Shown here one piece after another: positions 1-9,604 of a stretch of 64,000 nucleotides of DNA. The notes under the pieces are model-generated. The model saw only the letters and a program-made list of their open reading frames with translations, had not been told where the DNA came from and made no database searches. This DNA comes from Ovis canadensis (lineage: Eukaryota; Chordata; Mammalia; Artiodactyla; Bovidae): contig NC_091251.1 of NCBI RefSeq assembly GCF_042477335.2, positions 86,133,501 to 86,197,500 of the forward strand, in the 5' to 3' direction. How positions within the stretch are numbered: position 1 is the first letter of the stretch; each line of letters begins with the position of its first letter. The translations under genes and the position numbers were made by a program.

Positions 1-129
1 GCCACTCCAAGTAAAAAATTCTGATACATTAAAGACAGACTCTGAATGAAGCAGCAAGAAATGGGGGTACAGTTTTAAAAAAAATCAAATAGCTGTTAAG
101 GCTAAACACCCTAACTTCTTTGAATAGAG

Positions 130-364
130 CTGGGTTTCTCAATTTCACACTACTGGTGTTTAGGGCCAGAAAATTCCTTACTGTGGGCAATGTTCTGTGA
201 ATTGTAGGATATTTAGCAGGATCTGTGGACTCTCCACCCCCTGGATGTCAGCAGTGACCTCCTTCCCACATACCCACATCACGAGCTGTGACAATCAAAA
301 AGGTCTCCAGACATTGTCAAAGGTCCCTTGGGAGACAAAAAAAGTCCCCAGTCAAGAATCACTG
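130..364 (-). mobile_element. MER20-like hAT-Charlie DNA transposon
   Basis: The full length of about 235 bases resembles the MER20 consensus in antisense: it starts like the terminal 'gggtttctcaa', carries 'aggatatttagcagga' and 'tctccagacattgtcaaa', and ends 'tcaagaatcactg'. Flanking octamers gaatagag and gtagagag could be a decayed 8-bp target duplication. It is nonautonomous, with no coding capacity. Confidence 0.8.
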
Positions 365-372
365 GTAGAGAG

Positions 373-731
373 CAAAAGCACCTGAAAAGTTGCACCAAAT
401 CAGAGGCAACTTTCCCCGTGTGTAGGTAGGGTGGCAAGTTGTACTCAAACTGCTGGTCTTGCACACCTGGTAAGAAGTACTTCTGAGAAACTCTCTGACA
501 TGGACAAACATGGAGGGTCACAATTTAATGAAGTACACTAGGCATCGGAACCAGCCAAGCTTCAGACACAAGATTCTTCAACTATAGTGGAACTAAAGCT
601 TCCTGTCTTAGTAACTACTTTAATTGGTAAACATTTTTATTAGATTAACCAACAATGATTATTCAGAAGACATGATGTTCTAACTCCTAAACTCAGATGG
701 TTACTGTCTTAATATGGTTTTAAATAAAAAT
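373..731. other. Unassigned intronic sequence
   Basis: This is AT-rich sequence between MER20 and the first BovB. No gene, repeat or conserved motif was recognised. Confidence 0.5.
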
Positions 732-741
732 AAGATACCAC

Positions 742-2094
742 AGAACTGGAAAAGGTCAGTTTTCATTCTAATCCCAAAGAAAGGCAATGCCAAAGAATGC
801 TCAAACTACCACACAATTGTACTCATCTCACACGCTAGTAAAGTAATGCTCAAAATTCTCCAAGCCAGGCTTCAGCAATACGTGAACCGTGAACTTCTAG
901 ATGTTCAAGCTGGTTTTAGAAAAGGCAGAAGAACCAGAGATCAAATTGCCAACATCCGCTGGATCATGGAAAAAGCAAGAGAGTTCCAGAAAAACATCTA
1001 TTTCTGCTTTATTGACTATGCCAAAGCCTTTGACTGTGTGGATCACAATCAACTGTGGAAAATTCTGAAAGAGATGGGAATACCAGACCACCTGACCTTC
1101 CTCTTGAGAAACCTATATGCAGGTCAGGAAGAAACAGTTAGAACTGGACATGGGACAACAGACTGGTTCCAAATAGGAAAAGGAGTACGTCAAGGCTGTA
1201 TATTGTCACCCTGCTTATTTAATTTATAAGCAGAGTACATCATGAGAAACGCTGGACTGGAAGATGCACAAGCTGGAATCAAGATTGCCAGGAGAAATAT
1301 CAATAACCTCAGATATGCAGGTGACACCACCCTTATGGCAGAAAGTGAAGAAGACCTAAAAAGCCTCTTGATGAAAGTGAAAGTGGAGAGTGAAAAAGTT
1401 GGCTTAAAGCTCAACATTCAGAAAACAAAGATCATGGCATCTGGTCCCATCACTTCGTGGGAAACAGATGGGGAAACAGTGGAAACAGTGTCAGACTTTA
1501 TTTATTTGGGCTCCAAAATCACTGCGGATGGTGAGTGCAACCATGAAATTAAAAGATGCTTACTCCTTGGAAGAAAAGTTATGACCAACCTAGATAGCAT
1601 ATTGAAAAGCAGAGACATTACTTTGGCCAACAAAGGTCCATCTAGTCAAGGCTATGGTTTTTCCAGTGGTCATGTATGGATGTGACAGTTGGACTGTGAA
1701 GAAAGCTTGGCACCAAAGAATTGATGCTTTTGAAGTGTGGTGTTGGAGAAGACTCTTGCGAGTCCCTTGGACTGCAAGGAGATCCAACCAGTACATTCTA
1801 AAGGAGATCAATCCTGGGTGTTCATTGGAAGGAATGATGCTAAAGCTGAAACTCCAGTACTTTGGCCACCTCATGTGAAGAGTTGACTCATTGGAAAAGA
1901 CTCTGATGCTGGGAGAGATTGGGGGCAGGAGGAGAAGGGGACAACAGAGGATGAGATGGTTGGATGGCATCACTGACTCAACGAACATGAGTTTGAGTGA
2001 ACTCTGGGAGTTGGTGACGGACAGGGAGGCCTGGCATGCTGCGATTCGTGGGGTCACAAAGAGTCCGACACGACTAAGCGACTGAACTGAACTG
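742..2094 (+). mobile_element. 5'-truncated BovB (RTE) LINE, RT domain to 3' end
   Basis: It begins inside the reverse transcriptase domain and reaches the typical BovB 3' end (a run of CTGAA units). Recognisable RT sequence includes FIDYAKAFDCVDH, GKGVRQGCILSP and the C-terminal DGITDS and DREAWHAA region. It is dead: TAA at 1227-1229 replaces the Tyr of LFNLYAEY, the YADD active site reads YAGD (1314-1325), and an extra G near 1624 shifts the frame before another stop (1683). Direct repeats aagataccac at 732-741 and 2095-2104 look like the target-site duplication, so this is one insertion 5'-truncated at integration. BovB is a horizontally acquired LINE family abundant in ruminants. Confidence 0.95.
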
Positions 2095-2122
2095 AAGATA
2101 CCACTTTGTGACCCATATAGTT

Positions 2123-2353
2123 TATGCTTCCCTGGTGGCTCAGTGGTAAAGAATCCACCTGCAATGCAGAAGATGCAGGAAACAAAGATTCAATAAGTAG
2201 GTTGGGAAGACTGTCTGGAAGAAGGCATGGCAACCCACCCTGTATTCTTGCCTGGAGAATCTCATGGACAGAGGAGCCTGGCGGGCTACAGTCCATAGGG
2301 TCGTAAAGAGGTACTTCACAACTGAAGTGATTTAGCATGCGCACATACACACA
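2123..2353 (+). mobile_element. Bov-tA SINE with 12-bp target duplication
   Basis: It starts with the tRNA-derived head (tgcttccctggtggctcag) and continues into the BovB-like body (cctggagaatc..acagaggagcctggcgggc). Identical acccatatagtt repeats at 2111-2122 and 2354-2365 bound it. Confidence 0.93.
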
Positions 2354-2394
2354 ACCCATATAGTTAGCAAAAAATAACAGGACTAACATCCAGG

Positions 2395-2745
2395 GACTGT
2401 TGGAAAACAGGTATCCTCTAGGAATGTAGACTGCAAGTTGTAAAGCAATTTGGCAGCATCTACCAAACTTTATTTTTTACTCAAAATTCCACCTCTAGGA
2501 ATCTACCCTACAGGTATACTCACCTCTACACAGGGAGAGGGTTGCATAAAGCAGTTCCCACAGCACTGTTTACATCAACAACAAATTGGAAATGCTTCAA
2601 ATGTCAATAAGGAAATAGTTTTAAATAAATTAGTGTATATTCACACCTTGGAAGACTGTATAGCCATTTTTCTTAAGAAGACAAACTTTAAGTGGGAAAT
2701 AAATGGACAAAGAAATATACATAGTCAGAGAGAAAGTATGGCTTC

Positions 2746-2777
<32 letters not shown>

Positions 2778-2872
2778 GTGTGTGTGTGTAGATACAGACA
2801 GAAAAAAGTCTGAAAGAATATACACAAATTTGTTTTGATTTTTTCGACAAGTATGTGCTCTTTTAAGCCACT
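2395..2872 (+). mobile_element. Old L1M ORF2/3' fragment with (TG)n
   Basis: The text resembles the decayed 3' part of L1M ORF2 ('ccacctctaggaatctaccctacaggtatact', later an 'aaataaattagtgtat' segment). No open frame survives. A (TG)n run at 2744-2789 interrupts it. Confidence 0.6.
2744..2789 (+). repeat. (TG)n microsatellite
   Basis: About 23 TG units with one C interruption (tgcgtg at about 2770). It is a candidate polymorphic marker. Confidence 0.95.
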
Positions 2873-3744
2873 AATAATTTTCAAGACACAGACTTAAAGT
2901 TAGACTTGGGCTATCTTCATTTTTCAAATTTAAGGCTTATTGAAAACTGTTTTTTCTGTATGTCACTTTTTTGATAAATCAAGCTTTGTGGATAATTCTG
3001 TATCACACACTGGGATGTATCAGAGTGCAGTTCGTTGACCACATAATGTTGACATTGCTGAGCCTTCAAAGCAGTCACATAAGGCTTAATTCACTTTGCC
3101 AAGTCAACTTCAGAGGTAAGAAATCTCACCAAGATGCCCTCTTGAATTATAGTCAGTTGATAACTAAGAACATAGAGAGAAGTATTTTAATTTAGCACAA
3201 TATTTTAATTTTTATGAAATGTTAATAAATGTTCTATTGTTTAATTTAGCAGACTCTGATCTTATATAAATTTAAATTTTATTCTAATTTTACTTTTCAA
3301 GTTATTGATCTAAATGATCCATACTTATTGATGTGGCTTTTCCTCTTCTACTTAAATCTTCAATGAATAATCAAACATCTGAAGGACTGACAGAACTGAT
3401 AATAAATAAAAATTAAAACCTCAATTCTAGATTTAGAGTAACAAACTATTTTATCTGGGTGCACAGTGGGAAAGGTACTTCTCCAAAAAATATTTTTTTG
3501 GTTCTAAAATAAACGAGCAGACACTTTTCAAAACAAAATGTCAAGCATGAACCATAATAGCTATGGCCTTTAAACCATCTTAGCACACCACCCTCTAGCC
3601 TCAGCTCTAACCAGTTTAACTGCTTTTAAACGGAACATTCTAAGTTGTAAAAATAAACTGTATTCCCTCCTGTTTAAGCTTTCCCATTTTTTCACAATAG
3701 TTTAACCTTTATTAGGGCATTTATCTCAAATACAGTATATCCAT
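2873..3744. other. Unassigned AT-rich intronic sequence
   Basis: No gene or repeat recognised. Confidence 0.5.
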
Positions 3745-3921
3745 AGCTCAGTCAATAAAGAAGCCACCTGCAATGCAGGAGACCCAGATTCAATTCAGGA
3801 AGATCCCGCTGGAGAAGGAAACGGCAACCCATTCCAGTATTCTTGCCTGGAGAATCCCAGGCACAGAGGAGCCATTGGTCGTAAGAGTTGGACACGTCTT
3901 AGTGACTCTGACGATGATGAT
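3745..3921 (+). mobile_element. Diverged Bov-tA SINE
   Basis: Decayed head (tagctcagtcaataaagaagccacctgcaatgcagg in two recognisable blocks), then the body 'ccattccagtattcttgcctggagaatcccagg' and an end near 'ttagtgactctgac'. Several small deletions suggest an older copy. Confidence 0.85.
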
Positions 3922-5735
3922 ATGATTATCACTTCTAAATTACTTTATACAGAGATGCATAGATGTGAGCATGATACTATTTCCTTTCCACTGAAAGAAC
4001 AATATAATAAAGAACCTTGAAGGTCTTTATTCAATTAGAATACTGGATCTGAAGACTGGATCCATGGGATTTCATAAAACCTGGGTCTACATCAAAAGGC
4101 TACATACAATCCTCTTCTTTCTTGACACCATCAAGGTAAAGCACCATCTGTAGATAAACCACACTCCTTCATTCTCCAAAAGTAACTAACAGTGTACGAG
4201 GTAAGGAACCGGGTGGGTATAAACACAGGAAACAGCACAAAGTTCACCCAGAAACTGGAAAGGTAACTCGATCACTGCAACCTGTCAAAAAACACTGCTT
4301 CTTTCATGGCCAAAACACACTTGGTTTAATGGTACCACCTGGTATTGTTCAATATTTCCTTCGTCACAAATATCAATAAATCTCATTTCCTTACTCACTT
4401 AGAAAACAATACATTTGGTGAACTTTGGGCAATAACTGAATTCAGTTTCTATGGCTTATGTCTTATTTTAAGTACAATATCATTCGGTCAACAAAATAAT
4501 CATCTTAGAAAAGAAGTTAGTATTTTTTCCTTATGAGTTAGATGGCTTTTTTAGTTAGTATCAATCAAGTCTTGAGAGCTTTTTTGAATGTTAGTCATTT
4601 TGTCTTGAGACTCAATGCTTTAAATCCACTAGAGAGACAAATACTGCAGGTTTTATTAAGTGAAAAGGCAAAACTTGCTTAAGTTGTTTTACTTAAGACA
4701 GAAACTGTTTAATACACATATTTATAAACAAATATGTATTATCAGATGGTTCATCTAAGCATTTCACTACCTTCTTGACATGGTTTTTCCAAGCTTCACA
4801 TATATGAATTTTTACAAGGCTTTACAGTGTTTGGGGATCTTTACATGCTAGTAATTTTATCATTCAGGAAAATACAAGGACAAAGTTTTTCTGAATTCAA
4901 TATGTATTTTTAAATAAATCCATTCTTTATTAATCACAAGCACCTATAAACATCTGAAAAATACTAGTACAATACATTTATTACCCAAGGCCTATTTATT
5001 TAGTCTGTAGCTTAGGGGTTTGCATAGATGACTGAACCCCTTACGATTACTACATATCCCTCATCTTTTGAAGGTCACATTTGGTGAACCATTGGCAGAG
5101 AATAGGAAACACAAAACTGCCTAGGTACAAACAGTATAGCTCTTTAAGTATTTGGAATCTGAAGTGACAGTTTATTGTATGTCAGGCATGAATACGCTAT
5201 TGCCCTCTAAAATTGCAATCCGAATTTAAATTAAAAATTAGTCACAAAAATCATTTACATACAAGCGTTTTCTTCATAGGCAATTTTTAAGAAATGCAAT
5301 TACTCATAGAAAGGCCTCAGGACACTCTAGAACAGGGGACATGCCAGCTTCCGTTTCCACCACTGAGAGAAGGTTAATTTTAGTCCTGAGCTATGCTGCT
5401 CAGCCAGACCATCTGTAACTAAAATCTTAACAAGACTTTGAAGGTATCACAAGTCAGAGCTGCAAGTAAGAGAGACAAACACACTGCAGAAATGCATAAA
5501 TACAAATCATAAAATAGCCACTTCACCATGAAACTAGAAGAAAGGTGGCAGCAATTACAAGAATGGAGAAACAGCAGTAACAACACACATTTAGTCATTT
5601 CTCTGCCCTATCCTTCCCTTATAGTGCACAGGAAATTGATCATTGTTTGCTAGCATCTTGTCTGTTACTAATGAGAAATAAACCAAAGAATTTTCCTTTT
5701 GGATAAGCCCCAAGAGACCATCTATTCGGGACCCA
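3922..5735. other. Unassigned intronic sequence
   Basis: AT-rich, no recognised gene or young repeat. The end runs into a MIR-like segment. Confidence 0.5.
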
Positions 5736-5860
5736 CTGTCTCATTTTACAAATGAAAAAAACCCAAAGAACATTAAGTGGCATGTTCCAGGTCATTCAAC
5801 TGACTGATATACCAAGTGGTAGCCCCAGAACTTCTGGTTCCTAGCCTAGCATCTCTAGTG
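5736..5860 (-). mobile_element. MIR-like SINE fragment
   Basis: The antisense MIR signature is present: 'ctcattttacaaatgaaaa', then 'ttaagtggcatgttccaggtcattcaac' and 'ccagaacttctggttc'. Family assignment is from memory. Confidence 0.6.
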
Positions 5861-6031
5861 TCTTATCTGGTATTTCATAATCCCTCTTGAATGTCCTAAT
5901 CTAGATGTGATTTGCATTTATGTTGACAATTATTTTGACAAAGATAACTACTTTAAACAGACGTTTCTCACGCTTCATTTTACTATCCTACAGATCATTT
6001 CAACTGAGCCTCAGAGTTTACCCATCTATGG

Positions 6032-6058
6032 AAGTGGTGGTGGTGGTGGTGGTGGTGG
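6032..6058 (+). repeat. (TGG)n trinucleotide repeat
   Basis: Nine uninterrupted TGG/GGT units in otherwise unremarkable sequence. A polyvaline reading exists in one frame, but there is no sign of a gene. Confidence 0.95.
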
Positions 6059-6569
6059 ATATGCTTTTTGGGCACTGTGAATTTTTCTTATACGAACATA
6101 TCTCCTCTTGGATTTTGGAAGTCTATGAAAAATAACTCTGTCCAAAAAATCAATTTCAAACACAACTTTCCTAGAAACAAACTTCCTTTAATGAAGTCCA
6201 ACTTGGTTTTCAGAAACCAATACCCAAGATTTACTTTACTTTAAAATCAGATGGGTGCATCATCTCCCATTCAAATAAACACATCAAGGTGCCAAATGAA
6301 GATGCATAATTACACTGCAAAATGTTGCAGGTTTTTTACGTTTGGGGGAGTTGTTTGTTTTTGTTTTTGTTTTTTTTTAACCAACTAAGTCTTTGTGACA
6401 GGAAATAGTTTACAACTAAATTCTAAACTCTGGAGTTAAAACTGACCTGAATGACTTTTATACACTTTAACATAAGTTGTTAACAGCACATAAACAATAA
6501 ATACTAATACAGAAGACTGCAAAATGAATTAATTAGAAATATGACAGATACCACAATAACAACAGCTAA

Positions 6570-6790
6570 AATTTATACAGTATTTATTGGGGACAGGTAC
6601 AATTTTAAGTACCTTCCACACATTAACTCATTTAATTCTTAAAACCCCGTATGTATGTACTATAATTATCTTTTATTTTACAAACTAAAAAATCAAGGCT
6701 GAGAAATTAAATGACCAGTTCACGGTTAGGTTCTAGTAAGGGACTTAAATTCAGGAAGTGAAGCTCTGGAATCTGTATAGAAAATGCTAA
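6570..6790 (-). mobile_element. MIR fragment (antisense)
   Basis: The antisense MIR order is visible: 'ttaactcatttaattcttaaaacccc', 'attttacaaactaaaaaatcaaggctgagaaattaaatgacc' in parts, then 'aaattcaggaagtgaagctctgga'. Confidence 0.6.
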
Positions 6791-6794
6791 CAAG

Positions 6795-7440
6795 ATACAA
6801 AGATGGTAGAAAATGTACATGAAATGTCCAGAATATCTAGACAAATCTACAAGAGACAGAAAGTAGATTCGCAGCTGCCCGCGGCTTGGGGAAAGGGGTA
6901 GAAAGAAGAAAGGAAAGTGCCTGCTAATGGGTTTAGGGTTATTTTTGAGGTGATAAAAATGTTCTAAAATTAGACTGTTGGTGATAATTACACAAATCTG
7001 TGACTACACTTAATACTAGTGAATTGTATGGGTAAACTATATGGTATGCATATCACAGTCAACCCACGGTACCCTCAGGGAATTGGTTTTTGGACACAAA
7101 CCCCATCTACCTACCAAAATCCATGTGTGCTCAAATTCCTTATACAAAATGGCATAGCATTTGCATATAACCTATGCACCTCCTCCCTTATACTTTAAAT
7201 CATCTCTAGATCACTTATAATAAAACGTAAATGGCTATATGAATAGTTGTAAATACAATGTAAATGCTATGTAAACAGTTGCCAGCATGTAAATTCAAGT
7301 TTTGCTTTTTGGAGCTTTCTAGAATTTTTTCTTTTTCCTGGATATTTTCAAACCACAATTGGTTGAATCTGCAGTTTCGGAACCTCAGGTTTATCTCAAT
7401 AAACTGTTTATCTAAATAACGCTGTTTCAAAAAAAGAAAA
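6795..7440 (+). mobile_element. L1M 3' end, interrupted by MER2
   Basis: The left part (to 7055) shows the L1M 3' tail pattern 'gacagaaagtagattc', 'taattacacaaatctgtgac', 'gtgaattgtatgggtaaactatatggtatg'. After the MER2 insert it resumes as 'ttatctcaataaactgttt' and an A-rich tail, the usual end of this L1 group. Confidence 0.7.
7056..7390 (+). mobile_element. MER2-like Tigger (TcMar) element
   Basis: It starts cagtcaacccacggtaccct and carries 'ttggtttttggacacaa', 'aaaatggcatagcatttgca', 'tataacctatgcacctcctccc', 'aatcatctctagatcactta' and 'ttggttgaatctgcag', matching MER2 almost end to end. It sits inside an L1M 3' end. Confidence 0.8.
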
Positions 7441-7445
7441 AGATG

Positions 7446-7759
7446 AGACTTCCCCGGTGGAGCAACTGATAGGAATCCACCTGCCAATGCAGGGAACACA
7501 GGTTTGATTCCTGGTCCAGAAGATTTTACACATGCTGTAGGGCAATTAAGCTCCTGAGGCTCCACAACTACTGAACCTGAGCTCTAGGGCCCAAAAGCCA
7601 CAGCTACTAAGCCAATCACCCTAGAGCCTTTGCTCCACAACAAGAGAAGCGATCACAGTAGGAACCCCATGTCCCACTCTCCACAACTAAAGAAAGCCCA
7701 TGCACAGCAACAAAGACCCAGCACAGCCAAAATAAATAAAATAAAATGAAAAGATGGTG
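7446..7759 (+). mobile_element. CHR-type tRNA-Glu SINE, long form
   Basis: It begins gacttccccggtggagcaac (tRNA-related head), with 'ggtttgattcctggtc' as a B-box-like segment. The long body has 'aagcccatgcacagcaacaaagacccagc' and an A/T-rich tail of AAATA units. It belongs to the cetartiodactyl CHR lineage. Confidence 0.85.
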
Positions 7760-9604
7760 GTGAAATATTTATTCAAAACTGAACCATATTCAGTAGAAAG
7801 AAATGGAGATGATGGTTATATAAATTGCTAGTATTAGGGAAAGCAATTTGAATTCTCTACTTTTGCTACTTTAAATCTAAAATTATTTTAAGTTCTGTTT
7901 TGTTTTTTGTTCTTTTTGTTTTTAATGGAAACATCAACACATCATAAAGTAGAGGGTACCACAGCTAGAGGCAAGAGGGCCTGCCTCCTAACACCTATAA
8001 CTTCCCTTACCTAAATAATAATGATAATAATCCTCATCTTCCTCACTCTCTCACATGCCATGAAGACCAAATGAAACGTGACGTAAGGAAAGAGAGCCAG
8101 GACAACAGAAGAGATGACCACTGAAGCAGACTCCAATAGATGAGTTAACTGTGACTCAAAAGGGTTATGCTCTTGCTAAGGGTCATGCACAGGGCAAAAC
8201 CGGCAAACCTCCAAAGCCTGTTCTCCTCCACTACCCCGGACTCCTTCTATGAACATAAGAAATCTTTGTCCTGGCATCAGTCAGCAGTTAACCTGGATTT
8301 CTTCTGCCAGGAAGATGGGAGGGTAAGAAGGGAACTGGAGAAATGTACACAGTAAGTCATAAACCATGATCCTCCAAGATGCAGAGAAGCTGAGCACAAA
8401 CACTCTTTTTCCTCAAACTACAAGCAAAATGTTCTGGCTCAACTTCCAATATTAAAAAAAAAAAAGTCAGGGGTTCCCAAAACGGGTAGTCTTTTGAAGC
8501 AGAAGACAATGACCAAATATTCCAGTAGCACTGCTTTATATTCTTTGTATTTCAGTCTTGTTGCTCAACAAGCACTGAACTAACCAAGAGACATACTACT
8601 AGTTGGCTAAGTCAATTTCTTGATGTGACTTGAAAAAAAGGCAAATTAACATAAATTACTTATAGTTGTGGATAGGATAGAATTAGCCCTTACCCCCAAA
8701 AATGGGGGATCAATTTAAAAATTAATTCAGAATGATTTGTAAGACCATGAGCCCATATAAATAGTCACCCACCCAACCAAAAGCTTGAAGAACATAACAA
8801 CAAAATGTTGATATGGTAACCATCTCTGGAGCTGAGAGTAGAGGTGATTATTTTTATGTCCTTCTATAATGTTCATCTGTATTTTCTATAATGATATATG
8901 TGTGATTTATCTAACTGAAAAAGTTGCCATTTTTGTTCTTCTTTTTTATTTTTCAGAAGAAGACCAAAAAACACATTCAACTATTCACATAGGAATAATC
9001 TGTATATCTGGAAGGTGGTGGAGGGGTAGATTTGGAAAAACTTAGCCTAAGGCTTCTAACTGGAATCATTACGTAAAAATAATCTTTAGCAACTGTATAT
9101 TTCATAAGACAACATTCAATCAATAGTTCTTTACTTTTAATGGCTATTAAAACATTACTCATCACATATTAAATTATAATGAAAATGAAGCAATGGTGGC
9201 AAAAGAACTCTAAAAACTAAAAAAGAACATTCATCAAATTTAAGACTGTGACTAATCCTAAATCATTTGTTATTACAATTATTTCCTAAATAAAAGATAA
9301 AACAGTACCACCATATTTTTGCTGTATGAAATTGATAAAAATATCAGAAGAAATAGGCTGAACATAAACAGTTAACTAGGTACTATGGAGAACATAAAAA
9401 TCTAATATTATTCCTACTTTCAAGGAACTAAAAATATTAATAAGAGAAATGGGCTATTTTTTGCACTAAAACACTGTACATTATGCAGCGAGTGTAAAAT
9501 CTGCAAAGCTCTATGTGTGAGCCCTAAAGAGTATGCAGGTAAGGCAGTCCAGTATATGGGAACGGTCCAATGACCAATACATACCACATATCAAGAATTA
9601 CATA
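7760..9604. other. Unassigned intronic sequence
   Basis: AT-rich with short A runs (8453-8465). No gene or clear repeat recognised. Small open frames (8167-8355, 8977-9165) lack any support. Confidence 0.5.

Noticed and set aside
714..2085. Reverse-transcriptase-like open frames as a host gene
   Set aside because: They are BovB LINE remnants with stops, a frameshift and a mutated active site, bounded by target duplications.
2123..2160. tRNA gene suggested by B-box-like sequence in SINE heads
   Set aside because: The same sequence recurs across the window as the 5' part of Bov-tA and CHR SINEs and cannot fold as a full tRNA.
2450..2791. 113-codon frame ending in a Cys-Val repeat
   Set aside because: The Cys-Val part is translation of a (TG)n microsatellite, and the rest is decayed L1.
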